DNA of 26,363 nt from Nitrososphaeria archaeon (GCA_014361085.1 JACIWG010000005.1:1-26363), one strand, 5' to 3'. Positions 15,391-24,595 are shown, counted from the first letter of the stretch. Notes: a model not told the origin generated them from the sequence alone. Program-made: numbers and translations.

Positions 15391-16109
15391 GAAAAGCTAG
15401 TTTAGAGAAAAGGAGTAGAATCGTTTTAGGTTTAGACCTAAAGCCAGATCTTCCTGAAAATCTCATGTCAAAGGCGTTAAAGATTCTAGACGAAGTATGT
15501 GATGAAATATGTGGTATTAAAGTGAATCTTCACCTTATTATACCCTTGGGCTTTAATGAGTTAAAAGAAATTGTGGACAAGGCGCATGTTCATAATCTTC
15601 AGGCTATAGCGGACTTAAAACTGAATGATATTTCAGCAACCAACGTTGTTGCAACAAAAATTTTGTGGGACATAGGATTTGATGCCGTAATATGTAATCC
15701 ATTTGTAGGTTTCGAAGAAGGTTTAGGGCCATGCATTCAGGAAGCACATTCAAAAGACAGGGGCATAATAACTTTAACCTATATGAGCCATAAGGGTGCT
15801 GTTGAAGGATATGGGCTTGATGTTCTAAAGGGTGGTGTTTCTGTTAAAATGTATGACCTGTTTATAGAAAGGGCTGTAGAATGGAATGTGGACGGCATGA
15901 TTGTTGGCGCCACAAACCCTTCCATCATAAAATATGTGAGGGCTAGGGTTAAAGATATTCCAATATTCTCTCCAGGTATTTTTGTTCAAGGTGGTGATCC
16001 TAGAGAGGCTGTGCGAGCTGGCTCAGATTATCTTATTGTGGCTAGAGCAATTATAGAATCAAATAATGTTAAGGTCTCTGCGAGAGAAATTAAAAATATG
16101 ACATGGTAA
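15369..16109 (+). CDS. pyrF: Orotidine 5'-phosphate decarboxylase
   Basis: Last step of UMP synthesis, decarboxylating OMP; TIM barrel of 246 residues from the ATG at 15369. The catalytic D-x-K-x-x-D is at 82-87 (DLKLND), preceded by VLGLDLKPDLPE (substrate-binding Asp) and GIKVNLHLIIPLG. FSPGIFVQGGDPREAVRAG and DYLIVARAII form the phosphate loop and last strand. A second ATG at 15387 overlaps the upstream stop as ATGA and gives a natural N-terminus (MRKASLEKRSRI); ATG 15369 instead has AAAAGGG 6 nt upstream. Either is possible. The end of dihydroorotase, another enzyme of the pathway, lies at the right edge of the window on the other strand. Confidence 0.92.
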   Translation: MVFSERMRKASLEKRSRIVLGLDLKPDLPENLMSKALKILDEVCDEICGIKVNLHLIIPLGFNELKEIVDKAHVHNLQAIADLKLNDISATNVVATKILWDIGFDAVICNPFVGFEEGLGPCIQEAHSKDRGIITLTYMSHKGAVEGYGLDVLKGGVSVKMYDLFIERAVEWNVDGMIVGATNPSIIKYVRARVKDIPIFSPGIFVQGGDPREAVRAGSDYLIVARAIIESNNVKVSAREIKNMTW

Positions 16110-16116
16110 TATAAAA

Positions 16117-16122
16117 TTTTTT
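16117..16122 (+). terminator. Oligo-T terminator after pyrF
   Basis: A run of six T residues 8 nt after the pyrF stop, within an AT-rich tract, and before the Tes promoter. Typical of archaeal oligo-T termination. Confidence 0.4.
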
Positions 16123-16172
16123 AATATTAAAACCATGTATATGTCAAAATAGGAGGCTGTTAAAAACAAATC

Positions 16173-16179
16173 TTTTATA
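16173..16179 (+). promoter_or_regulatory. TATA box of the Tes-family gene
   Basis: TTTTATA about 35 nt before the TTG at 16211, giving a predicted leader of about 9 nt or less. Sequence inspection only. Confidence 0.4.
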
Positions 16180-16210
16180 GAAGAGTCTTCGTCACTTTTG
16201 ATGATGTGGG

Positions 16211-17671
16211 TTGGAGCATATTAAGTTCACCAGAAGCCTTTGCCCAGTGTGCTTCAAAGTGATTGAGGCAGAACTTTATGTTGAAGATAATGTTGTCTAC
16301 ATGAGGAAAGCATGTGAAGAGCATGGAGAGTTCAAGGACATTTACATGTCCGACTACAGATGGTATAAGCGTGTTCAACAGTATGAGCGGGTTGGCAATG
16401 GTATAGAAAATCCTAGAACAAAAAGGTCAATAGGCTGTCCATTCGACTGCGGAATATGTAATGAGCACAAGTCTCATACAATATTAGGTATAGTTGACGT
16501 GACAAACGCATGTAATCTTCGTTGCCCTATTTGTTTTGCAAACGCTGCAGCTGTAGGCTACCTATATCAGCCTTCACTGGATCAGGTTAAGCAGATGCTA
16601 GATAATCTTCGAAATAATAGGCCTGTACCAACGTACGCTGTACAGTTGAGTGGTGGAGAACCAACTTTAAGAGACGATTTGCCTGAAATCGTCAGATACG
16701 CTAAAAAGATTGGAATACACCATGTTGAAGTTAACACCAACGGTGTTAGAATAGCGAGGGACATAGACTATTTGAAGGAACTTATTGACGCGGGTGTAAG
16801 CACCTTCTATTTATCATTTGACAGTCTAACAAGGGAAGCATATATTAAAATGAAGGGTGCTGACCTTCTTGATGTTAAGCTTAAGGCTGTAGAAAATTTA
16901 AGGTCTCTAGGCCACGAAAGCCTTGTACTTGTTCCAACCGTGGTTAAGGGTATAAATGATGGGGAAGTAGGTGCCCTGATAGAATTTGGTGTAAGAAATA
17001 GTGATGTTGTTAGATGTGTAAACTTTCAGCCAGTTTCCTTTGCAGGCAGAATCGACACCTCCAAGCTTCTAGAATATAGGATAACGACCTCCGATGTAAT
17101 AAATAATGCTGAAAAGCAGACTAATGGAAAGATTAAGATGGAGGACTGGTATCCGATCCCATTTGTTGCACCAATTTCCGACTTCATTGCAGGAGTTAAG
17201 GGTGCTCCTCAGCCGACCTTTACTTGTCACCAAAACTGTGGTGCTGCAACATTCCTTGTTGTCGACAAGGAAAAGAATGATTATGAGCCAATAACAAGGC
17301 ATGCTAATGTTGAAAAGTTTGTTGAAGCCTTGTCCAGTGCAGCTGAAACTATGTCCTCGGGCAAGAAGACTTTGGGTAAGATTAAGGCTGCCTCAGCATT
17401 AAGATATGTGAGTCTGGGTACACTTTCATCTCTTGTAGGCGCCTTCCTCTCTAATGGTTCATATCATTCTCTTGGAAAGTTTATGAGAAAAATTGTTATG
17501 GTCGGTGACATGCATTTTATGGACCCATACAACTTTGACCTTGAAAGGGTTGAAAGATGCAGCATACACTATGCTGTTCCAGATGGTAGAATAGTACCCT
17601 TTTGCAGCATGAACACAATCCATAGGCAAAAGATTGAGGAAACATTTTCTGTTCCATTAAAACGTTCTTAA
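16211..17671 (+). CDS. tes: Radical SAM protein of the tetraether synthase (Tes / MJ0619) family
   Basis: Predicted to join the ends of two archaeol chains by sp3 carbon-carbon coupling, forming membrane-spanning GDGT lipids. 486 residues. Four metal sets are visible, matching the multi-cluster architecture reported for MJ0619: a rubredoxin-like N-terminal set (Cys11, 14, 35, with His38 and C-terminal Cys as further candidates), a C-x3-C-x2-C at Cys76, 80, 83 (GCPFDCGIC), the radical SAM C-x3-C-x2-C at Cys101, 105, 108 (ACNLRCPICFA), and late Cys339, 343, 450 and 465. GGEP (148-151) is the SAM-binding motif. The start is TTG because an in-frame TGA lies three codons upstream. Its stop overlaps that of the convergent surface-protein gene. 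Family members can have other lipid or cofactor roles, so activity is inferred. Confidence 0.83.
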   Translation: MEHIKFTRSLCPVCFKVIEAELYVEDNVVYMRKACEEHGEFKDIYMSDYRWYKRVQQYERVGNGIENPRTKRSIGCPFDCGICNEHKSHTILGIVDVTNACNLRCPICFANAAAVGYLYQPSLDQVKQMLDNLRNNRPVPTYAVQLSGGEPTLRDDLPEIVRYAKKIGIHHVEVNTNGVRIARDIDYLKELIDAGVSTFYLSFDSLTREAYIKMKGADLLDVKLKAVENLRSLGHESLVLVPTVVKGINDGEVGALIEFGVRNSDVVRCVNFQPVSFAGRIDTSKLLEYRITTSDVINNAEKQTNGKIKMEDWYPIPFVAPISDFIAGVKGAPQPTFTCHQNCGAATFLVVDKEKNDYEPITRHANVEKFVEALSSAAETMSSGKKTLGKIKAASALRYVSLGTLSSLVGAFLSNGSYHSLGKFMRKIVMVGDMHFMDPYNFDLERVERCSIHYAVPDGRIVPFCSMNTIHRQKIEETFSVPLKRS

Positions 17672-20346
17672 AAAATTTTATTCTTCCCCCTTTTCATTAA
17701 CCCTAAGGCTATTCTTCCAGCAACCATTAATATTATTGCAACAGTTAATGGTATAAAGTATCTTGAAACTATGTCGTCAGACACTTTAACCTTTGCTGTC
17801 TGAGAAGGTGCTGTAATGCTTTCCCCTTTATAGGTGAAGGATAGTTCTGAACTGCTTAAAGTGTACTCTCTTGCTGTACCGCTAATTAGCCTTAAGATTA
17901 TAGTCTCCTCACTACTTTCACCCATTTTTTGTATTGAAGCCTCTATCGTATTATTTGAAATTTTTGCTGTAGATGGTGAAAGATTTTCTATAATCTTAAT
18001 CTGTGGAGGTATAAGGATCTTGAAGTGTATGTTTTCAATTTCTAGCGGTGCAGTATTTTTTACAGTTATCTTGAGTTCAAATGGTTTTCCTTCAACAGCC
18101 TCACCAAACACATTGAATACTATTTCTGGAAGAGTGTACACGTTAACATAAACTGTTGTTGAATTAACATTATATTGTCTTCCTCCAAAAAAGTATCTTA
18201 CATTAAGGTTAACGCTATTATTTAAGCCTAAATTTTTGCCATTAACTTTAAAGTACACTTTTTCCTCAAACCCTGACTTTAGTATGCTAGTATTCGTTGG
18301 ATTACTTAACATTGTGATATTTATTGAAGGGTTATAAAGTATTTTTGCCGAAACCCTGTAAACGTTTTTATCTCCTAAATTGTTTATTGAATAGTATCCG
18401 TTCACACTATAGTTTTGGAAAATGTTGTTTTCATCCAAGTGCAACGTTATCTTTAAACCTATTGGAGCATCATTTAATGTGCTTAGGCTAGAGTATTTTT
18501 TTCCATCCAAAAAGTATTCTGCATAGGCTGGTCCAAGAACATAGTTTTTGCTCAAATCTTCTACCATAAAAAGATACTTGTACATTTTTGAACTGTTAGC
18601 ACCAATACTTTCCTCGAAAACATAAAGTCCTTTCTCATCTTGTTTAAGGCTTCCATTAACATACTTTATTCCCTTGGGAATATTCTCCCAAACCGTAATA
18701 TTTGATACACTCTTTGACCCAAAGCTTCTCAAATTTAACGTCATGTTAAGGTATATTTTGTCTCCGGAAATAATTTGTCCTATATTCCTTTGTAAGCTTA
18801 ATACGGTAATACCCATTTTATCGTATGAATTAGCTAAAACTATGTTATTTGATACAGAACCTTTAACCTCTTTTCCATTACTCCATTGGCATCTGAACAT
18901 TTCCTCCTTAAACGGCTGACTCATGTTTTCAAGATCCACTTCTATAACCTTTTGTACACTTTCTTGTGGCGGTAGAAACTCTATACTTTCTCCATATAAT
19001 GTTATGTTAAAGGCTGTCAGGCTCCCCCTATTCTTTATATCGAGTGTGACCTTCTTTCTAAATCCAAAGCTTGTTTGGGAAGTGGATAATGTTGCGATAA
19101 TGTATATTGATGGTCCGTCCTGGTTCAAAAGCATGTATGCGTCGTTTGAGACTGCATTAAAAGCTAATCTTTCTCCGCTGACATTCCAAAAGTATGTTAT
19201 ATTCAATGGCCTAATGTAAAAGCTTACAGTATCTCTTGTTTGAACCTTTAGCCTGTAAACTATTGTACGATTTTCTCCTGGACCAAGTTTACTCACTTGG
19301 TCAGAATATTTGCCTGCTGTAAGTGTAAACGCTCCTCCTCCAATCCACCAGCTGTCTTCAAACTTTATATTTTCAGCATCTGCTGCCCCAATGTTTCTCA
19401 CCCTAACTTGTACTTCAAATTCTTCACCAAATTTTAAGGCTGTCTTCGAAAACTCTCTCTCTACAATTATGCTTGGTGTGGCTTTAGCAAGTGTTATGTT
19501 TGGAAAGTGTAGGACATCGTTTCCTGGAACTGTTATCGTTAGCTCTGAAATTTTTTTGACAAAATCGTTTTTAACATATCCTGCATCACTTTTTTCTATA
19601 ATCTGCCCATATGATATTATTTTGAAGTTGCCTAGGTTTGTGTAGTCTGAACTGTTTACCCTGCTTGAAAGGAAGATATCTAATCCTGTCCTCAGACTGT
19701 TTCCGGAAAAAGCGTTTGTCTTAAGAATGTCTACTATTATACTCTGTGAAACTTTTCCATTAACCATTTTTCCTATAAAACCAATTTCTCTTATTGCAGA
19801 GAATGTAACGTCTCTTTTATCCAATAATTTTGTGAACCCACCATATGTGGTTGGAATGATCTTCCACAAAAAATTTTCTAGCACGTCAACGAATGAGGAT
19901 GGTGAAATGAACATGAACATTTCTCCATTCTTCCCATAGTATGTGAACGATAATCCTGTACGGTTTTCTATTTCTTCAGAAAACGAGCTTGCCTCTTGAA
20001 CTGTTTTCGAGTGAACATATAATATTGCAGCGCTTGGAATATTGTATTCACATAACAGTATATTGTATCCTATGCTACTAAAGTACGCGTATTCTGTTGG
20101 AAAGCTGTCAAATTGGCTTACATAAAGTTTAAAGTAGTCTACTCCAGAAAACTTTTCCTCTAAAATCTTAGGTTCTATTAAGCCAACTTCTGTTCCAGTA
20201 AAATTGTATCTTACAAGAACATTTTTTCCAACAACATATAATGTTATGTTCTCATAATATTCTGGTGATTGAATGGTATATGATATGGGTAACGTCGATA
20301 ATATTATGAAAGAAATTATGGCTAAGGCTGCAGGTTTTCCCATCAT
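17668..20346 (-). CDS. Large surface-anchored protein with repeated Ig-like (CARDB/NEW3-type) domains
   Basis: Predicted cell-envelope protein of about 892 residues: N-terminal signal (AALAIISFIILSTLPISYT), long extracellular part, one C-terminal helix (FIPLTVAIILMVAGRIALGL) and a basic tail (MKRGKNKIF), so it faces outside. The middle and C-terminal two-thirds hold about four beta-sandwich units with typical phrases such as VRNIGAADAENIKF, LDIKNRGSLTAFNITL and ITVKNTAPLEIENI. Many N-x-S/T sequons suggest N-glycosylation. The roughly 250-residue N-terminal region is not recognised. A TTG start at 20367 is open, but the TATA element at 20370-20380 is too close to it and fits ATG 20346 at about 29 nt. 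Role unknown; S-layer or envelope scaffold is an inference. Confidence 0.8.
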   Translation of the reverse strand: MMGKPAALAIISFIILSTLPISYTIQSPEYYENITLYVVGKNVLVRYNFTGTEVGLIEPKILEEKFSGVDYFKLYVSQFDSFPTEYAYFSSIGYNILLCEYNIPSAAILYVHSKTVQEASSFSEEIENRTGLSFTYYGKNGEMFMFISPSSFVDVLENFLWKIIPTTYGGFTKLLDKRDVTFSAIREIGFIGKMVNGKVSQSIIVDILKTNAFSGNSLRTGLDIFLSSRVNSSDYTNLGNFKIISYGQIIEKSDAGYVKNDFVKKISELTITVPGNDVLHFPNITLAKATPSIIVEREFSKTALKFGEEFEVQVRVRNIGAADAENIKFEDSWWIGGGAFTLTAGKYSDQVSKLGPGENRTIVYRLKVQTRDTVSFYIRPLNITYFWNVSGERLAFNAVSNDAYMLLNQDGPSIYIIATLSTSQTSFGFRKKVTLDIKNRGSLTAFNITLYGESIEFLPPQESVQKVIEVDLENMSQPFKEEMFRCQWSNGKEVKGSVSNNIVLANSYDKMGITVLSLQRNIGQIISGDKIYLNMTLNLRSFGSKSVSNITVWENIPKGIKYVNGSLKQDEKGLYVFEESIGANSSKMYKYLFMVEDLSKNYVLGPAYAEYFLDGKKYSSLSTLNDAPIGLKITLHLDENNIFQNYSVNGYYSINNLGDKNVYRVSAKILYNPSINITMLSNPTNTSILKSGFEEKVYFKVNGKNLGLNNSVNLNVRYFFGGRQYNVNSTTVYVNVYTLPEIVFNVFGEAVEGKPFELKITVKNTAPLEIENIHFKILIPPQIKIIENLSPSTAKISNNTIEASIQKMGESSEETIILRLISGTAREYTLSSSELSFTYKGESITAPSQTAKVKVSDDIVSRYFIPLTVAIILMVAGRIALGLMKRGKNKIF

Positions 20347-20369
20347 ACCATAACCTACATAAGACAATC

Positions 20370-20380
20370 TATATATACAA
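20370..20380 (-). promoter_or_regulatory. TATA box of the surface-protein gene
   Basis: TTGTATATATA on the minus strand, directly after the radA stop codon and centred about 29 nt before ATG 20346. It excludes the upstream TTG at 20367 as the start for this transcript. Confidence 0.5.
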
Positions 20381-20399
20381 TATCACTTAATATCCAACA

Positions 20400-21404
20400 C
20401 TATTTTTTAGAATTTTCTTCCGGATCCCCTATTCCAGCCTCTGTCAGAGTGAATATTGCGTCTGCTTCAGCATGGTATGGGCTATCAACTATCCTAGCTA
20501 TCCTATTTTTTCCAGACTTTCTCAAATATATTCTATATGTGCTCGCATGGGCCATGACATGTCCTCCAGAAGCCTTTGTAGGGTCTCCGAAGAACACGTC
20601 TGGTGCTGCCTGCACTTGGTTTGTTATGACGACTGCAACCTTATATATTTCTGCAAGCCTTAAAAGTGTGTGAAGGTACCTGTTAAGCTTTTGCTGTCTT
20701 TCTGAAAGCATTGACCTTCCAACATATTCTGCTCTAAAGTGTGTCATCGCTGAATCAACTATCACAAGCTTACAGTCTTCCCTTTCAATATAATTTGGAA
20801 TTTCTCTTGTCAAAAGTTCTTGGTGGCTTGCATTATACACTTTTCCAACAAATATTCTTTTCAAAACCTGTTCAGGGTCCAGTCCCCTAAACTTTGCGAT
20901 AGACTCGATTCTTTCCGGTCTGAAAGTGTTTTCTGTATCAATGTATACTGCACCAGCATTTAACCCCTTCTTTTCCCTTGGCAACTGTACTGTGACACAA
21001 AGTGTGTGACATATCTGTGTCTTTCCACTTCCAAATTCTCCATAGAATTCTGTTAAAGCTCCAACTTCTATGCCTCCACCGAGGAGGCTGTCAAGATTGT
21101 TTGAACCTGTCGTTATCCTATCTATCGAAAGCCTTCTCTTAAGCACTTCGCTTGCGACTGAAAAGGAGCTTTCCATCAAACCAAGCTCTGTAAGCTTCTT
21201 TCTTGACTTGTTCGAGATCTCGACAGCCTTATCGTAGCTTATACCCAATATTTCTACCAAGTCTTGGGGGCTGAATGTTAGAACCTGTCTTATATCATAT
21301 ATTCCGGCAGCATAAAATTTGTCTCTAGTAGCCGGCCCCACTCCCTCAATATTTTCTACATCAAGCTCATCTTCTATTTCTTCTTCCTTAACCAACTTGA
21401 CCAT
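20400..21404 (-). CDS. radA: RadA recombinase (archaeal RecA/Rad51)
   Basis: Forms filaments on single-stranded DNA and drives strand exchange in homologous recombination; 334 residues, standard size. The N-terminal helix-hairpin-helix DNA-binding domain covers about 14-60 (NIEGVGPATRDKF). FSVA at 81-84 fits the FxxA oligomerisation motif, followed by RITTGSNNLDSLLGGGIE. Walker A is GEFGSGKTQ (122-130), Walker B is LVIVDSAMTHFR, and VVITNQVQAAPD forms loop 2. The final segment HAEADAIFTLTEAGI is typical. A TATA element centred about 25 nt before the ATG at 21404 implies a leaderless message. No intein is present. Confidence 0.98.
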   Translation of the reverse strand: MVKLVKEEEIEDELDVENIEGVGPATRDKFYAAGIYDIRQVLTFSPQDLVEILGISYDKAVEISNKSRKKLTELGLMESSFSVASEVLKRRLSIDRITTGSNNLDSLLGGGIEVGALTEFYGEFGSGKTQICHTLCVTVQLPREKKGLNAGAVYIDTENTFRPERIESIAKFRGLDPEQVLKRIFVGKVYNASHQELLTREIPNYIEREDCKLVIVDSAMTHFRAEYVGRSMLSERQQKLNRYLHTLLRLAEIYKVAVVITNQVQAAPDVFFGDPTKASGGHVMAHASTYRIYLRKSGKNRIARIVDSPYHAEADAIFTLTEAGIGDPEENSKK

Positions 21405-21425
21405 ATATGGGTATAATAGGGGTTG

Positions 21426-21432
21426 CTTTTAA
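21426..21432 (-). promoter_or_regulatory. TATA-like element of radA
   Basis: TTAAAAG on the minus strand, with ATAAG just upstream, centred about 25 nt before ATG 21404. It lies between the asparaginyl-tRNA synthetase stop and radA. Confidence 0.4.
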
Positions 21433-21442
21433 CTTATACTTT

Positions 21443-22756
21443 TTATGGATTGAGACGTGTTAGCGTTCTTGGGAATAGTGATGCTGCCCTTATATGCTTT
21501 AATCCAGCTATCCACCTCACTGTTCTCTCGACACCGAGTCCGAAGCCAGAATGAGGTGGCATCCCATACTTTCTTAATTCAAGATACCATTCGAAACTTT
21601 CTCTGGGAAGTTCCTGTTGCATAACCCGTTTTTCAAGTTCACTATAGTCGCTTAACCTTTGTCCGCCTGTAGTTATCTCCCCATAGCCTTCTGGCGCTAT
21701 TAGGTCAGATGACAGTGTAACTTTATCATTGTCTGGCTTAGTCATATGATAAAAGCTTCTTGCTGAAAGAGGGAACTCTTTAATGAAGACTGGTTTATCA
21801 AATTCATTAGAAATGATCTTCTCCCCCTCTGTTGGAATATCTTCTCCCCATTCAAAAAATATTCCCTTCTTCATTATCAACTCTCTTGCCTCATCGTAGG
21901 TTATCGTGTAGAAGGGTGGTTCTGGAGGCTTAAACTTTCTTCCCAAAATAGTAAGCTCCTGTGAACATTCTTGGGCAACCCTATTTGTTATCTCAACCAC
22001 AAGCTCTTCCTCAAGCTTCATTATATCCTCGTGTGTTGCGAAGGCAACCTCCGCCTCTATCATCCAAAATTCTGTAAGATGCTTCGATGTCTTGGATTTT
22101 TCAGCTCTAAAGCATGGTTCAACCGTCCACACCCTTTCTAAGGCAGCTATTGCAGCCTCTTCATACAATTGTGCACTTTGTGTCAAAAATGCTTTTTTTC
22201 CAAAATAGTTTACCTCAAATAATGTTGCGCCTCCTTCACATGCTGATTGTACTATTGTTGGTGCACTTATAAGATAGAATCCGTTTTTGAAAAAATAGTC
22301 TGCAGCAGCCTCAATAACCTTAGACCTTATCTTTATAACAGAAGAAGCCTTCTTCCCCCTTATCGAAAGGTGCCTTATGTCATAGAGAAAGGATGGTGCT
22401 TTAACAGCACTTTTGACTATAGGCCACGAGTCCGCCTTAGCTATTATCTCAAAACCTTTTCCAACAATTTCAAGCCCTCCTGGAGCCCTCTTATCCATCT
22501 TTGTTCTCCCTGAAACCTTTACAGCCGACTCAACTGTAACCTCCTTTACCTTTTCGAAAACTTCGGGTGAAACTTGGTCCTTTTTGAAGGTGGTTTGAAT
22601 GTACCCTGAACCGTCTCTTACTGTCAGAAATATTACTCCTCCCACCCTACTTTTGTTTTGAACCCATCCTAGTATAGTTGTATCTAGCTCCATGTTTTCT
22701 GAAAAGAGTTCTCTTATTGTATGTGTTCTCCCGCCAACTTTAAATCTTGTGCTCAA
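21443..22756 (-). CDS. asnS: Asparaginyl-tRNA synthetase
   Basis: Class IIb synthetase charging tRNA-Asn; 437 residues. The N-terminal OB-fold anticodon-binding domain runs to about 105. The catalytic core shows motif 2 at FRAEKSKTSKHLTEFWMIEA (216-235) and motif 3 at GFGLGVERTVRW near the C-terminus. HLTEFWMIEAE (226-236) is the asparagine-type signature; aspartyl enzymes have HLNEF or HNPEF with a different following segment, which argues against AspRS. A direct asparaginyl enzyme makes a tRNA-dependent amidation route for Asn unnecessary. The start is TTG, with a TTTAAA element about 30 nt upstream. Confidence 0.93.
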   Translation of the reverse strand: MSTRFKVGGRTHTIRELFSENMELDTTILGWVQNKSRVGGVIFLTVRDGSGYIQTTFKKDQVSPEVFEKVKEVTVESAVKVSGRTKMDKRAPGGLEIVGKGFEIIAKADSWPIVKSAVKAPSFLYDIRHLSIRGKKASSVIKIRSKVIEAAADYFFKNGFYLISAPTIVQSACEGGATLFEVNYFGKKAFLTQSAQLYEEAAIAALERVWTVEPCFRAEKSKTSKHLTEFWMIEAEVAFATHEDIMKLEEELVVEITNRVAQECSQELTILGRKFKPPEPPFYTITYDEARELIMKKGIFFEWGEDIPTEGEKIISNEFDKPVFIKEFPLSARSFYHMTKPDNDKVTLSSDLIAPEGYGEITTGGQRLSDYSELEKRVMQQELPRESFEWYLELRKYGMPPHSGFGLGVERTVRWIAGLKHIRAASLFPRTLTRLNP

Positions 22757-22782
22757 TTCGCAATCTATCCAAATTGTATCAA

Positions 22783-22789
22783 TTTAAAA
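22783..22789 (-). promoter_or_regulatory. TATA-like element of the asparaginyl-tRNA synthetase gene
   Basis: TTTTAAA on the minus strand centred about 30 nt before the TTG at 22756, between the end of the broken acyl-CoA synthetase and this gene. Confidence 0.35.
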
Positions 22790-22805
22790 ATTTTGTCTTA
22801 TATCC

Positions 22806-24522
22806 TCATCCAAGTTTTTCTTTAAAATCTTTTTCAAAATACTCGTTTTCTTTTTTCTGATCAGTTTTTCTAAGCTCCTTTTCTTTTTCTCTCAGCTTGT
22901 TTCTTTTAATTTTACCACTTATTGTTTTAGGGAGTTCTGTAACAAACTCGATTATTCTTGGACGTTTGTAGGGTGCAATATTATCTCTAATAAACTCGAA
23001 TATTTTAAATGCTGTCTGGTCATCTGCAGCATACTCCTTTTTTAAAACTATGAAGGCTTTTGGTATAAAACCTCTTATTTTATCTGGGCTTGCAACAACC
23101 GCTGCCTCAACAACAGCAGGATGTTTTAAGAGTTCACTTTCTAACTCGAATGGGCTTATCCTATAGTCTGAGCTTTTGAATACGTCATCAACTCTACCAA
23201 TAAACCAGAAGTATCCATCCTTGTCCTTAAACGCCATGTCACCAGTTAGATACCATTGGTCAACAAAAACTTCAAAATTTTTCTCAAAGGGGTCTAGGTA
23301 GCCCTCCATCAAGCCTATCGGCTTGGTCGGCTTCACCTTAACCGCAATTATTCCCTCTCTCCCATCACCCAATTCCCTGTTCCCGTTACCCAATATTCCT
23401 ATTTCAAATCCAGGCGCCTCTTTCCCCATTGAGCCCAGTTTAACTTTCATTCCAGGAAATATTCCGACTTGCAATGTTGTCTCCGTTTGCCCATATCCTT
23501 CTCTTACAACTATTCCAGTTGCTTTTTGCACTCTTTCTATGATTTCCGGATTTAAGGGTTCCCCTGCGCTAACAGCCTCTTTTAATGAAAAATTGTATTT
23601 ACTTAAATCCTATAATAACAGTCTCCAAACTGTTGGAGGCGCACATATGCTACTAACTTCATACTCTTCTACTTTTGCAAGCACCTTTTTCGGGTCAATT
23701 TTTCCTCTGTAATTGTAAACGAATGTTGTTGATTCAGCATTCCATGGAGCGAAAATGGTGCTCCATGCATGTTTAGCCCATCCTGGTGCGCTTATGTTAT
23801 AGTGTAAATATCCTCTTTTTAAGCCAATCCAGTACATTGTAGTTAAATGTCCAATTGGGTAACTTGCATGAGTGTGTAGGACAAGTTTTTGGTTTTGCTG
23901 TTGTCCCCGAAGTAAAATATATTAGTAGTTCATCTGATGCAAAAAATTTTTCAGAATTTTTAAAAACTTTACTACAGTCCTCTACTTCATGAAAGCTTTT
24001 CCATGACCCAACTTTTTCTCCTACAACAATCTTGCACTTTAAAATTTTTAGTAAGCCTCCGATCGCATCAACCTTTTCTATAACCTCCTTTTCTGTTACA
24101 ACACATTTTATTTTTCCCCTCAAAATTCTGTCCTCAATATCTTTGGCTGTTAGGAGAATTGATGCAGGTATTATTGTGCATCCAACTTTCATTGCACCCA
24201 AAAATGTTTCAAAAAGTTCTATTCGATTACTTAATAGTAAAAGTATTCTTTCCCCCTTCAATAAACCGTTTTCTTTTAAAAAATTTGCAACCTTGTTTGC
24301 TCTAACCTTTAATTCTTGGAAGCTAACACTTTTCTCTACTCCATAATCGTCTACATACAATATTGCGGGATTAGATTCTTCCTCAGCTATTTTGTCAAAA
24401 TAGTCTATTGCCCAATTAAATTCAACTATGTTGGGCCATAAAAATTCCTTTTTAGCTTCCTCATAGTCTTCGGCATTCAATAGTAGGTTTCTTGCCTCAA
24501 TAAAATTTTCATATGATTTCAA
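22806..24522 (-). pseudogene. Broken acyl-CoA synthetase (AMP-forming, medium-chain/acetyl type)
   Basis: Three reading pieces together rebuild one adenylate-forming acyl-CoA ligase of about 570 residues, normal length. Piece 1 begins at TTG 24522 and ends in FTSGTTAKPK, the phosphate loop. An extra base in the five-A run at 23886-23890 shifts the frame there; removing one A restores KLVLHTHASYPIGHLTTMYW. In the second frame, an amber TAG at 23610-23612 interrupts VWRLLL-DLSKYNF, after which the same frame continues through VREGYGQTE, YLTGDMAFKDKDGYFWFIGR and PKTISGKIKRNKLRE (A10 motif with the catalytic Lys). A CAG or GAG to TAG change would explain the stop. The remaining parts are well conserved, so the damage looks recent. 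Two independent lesions make a single sequencing error unlikely. Confidence 0.85.
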
Positions 24523-24595
24523 ATTTTTTCGAAGGCTATAATGTTAAACTACTATTTATTCGTTTTTATTCTCCCAAATTGCTCTGTTAACTTAA

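Noticed and set aside
21443..22756. Aspartyl-tRNA synthetase (non-discriminating) as the identity
   Set aside because: The motif 2 region reads HLTEFWMIEAE, the asparaginyl type, rather than the aspartyl pattern.
23610..23612. Amber TAG in the acyl-CoA synthetase as a pyrrolysine codon
   Set aside because: Pyrrolysine is known mainly in methylamine methyltransferases, no pyl genes are visible here, and the same gene also carries a frameshift. Simple mutation is the better reading.
23886..23890. Programmed frameshift at the five-A run
   Set aside because: No stimulatory structure or internal Shine-Dalgarno site was seen, and the downstream stop at 23610 would still block the product.
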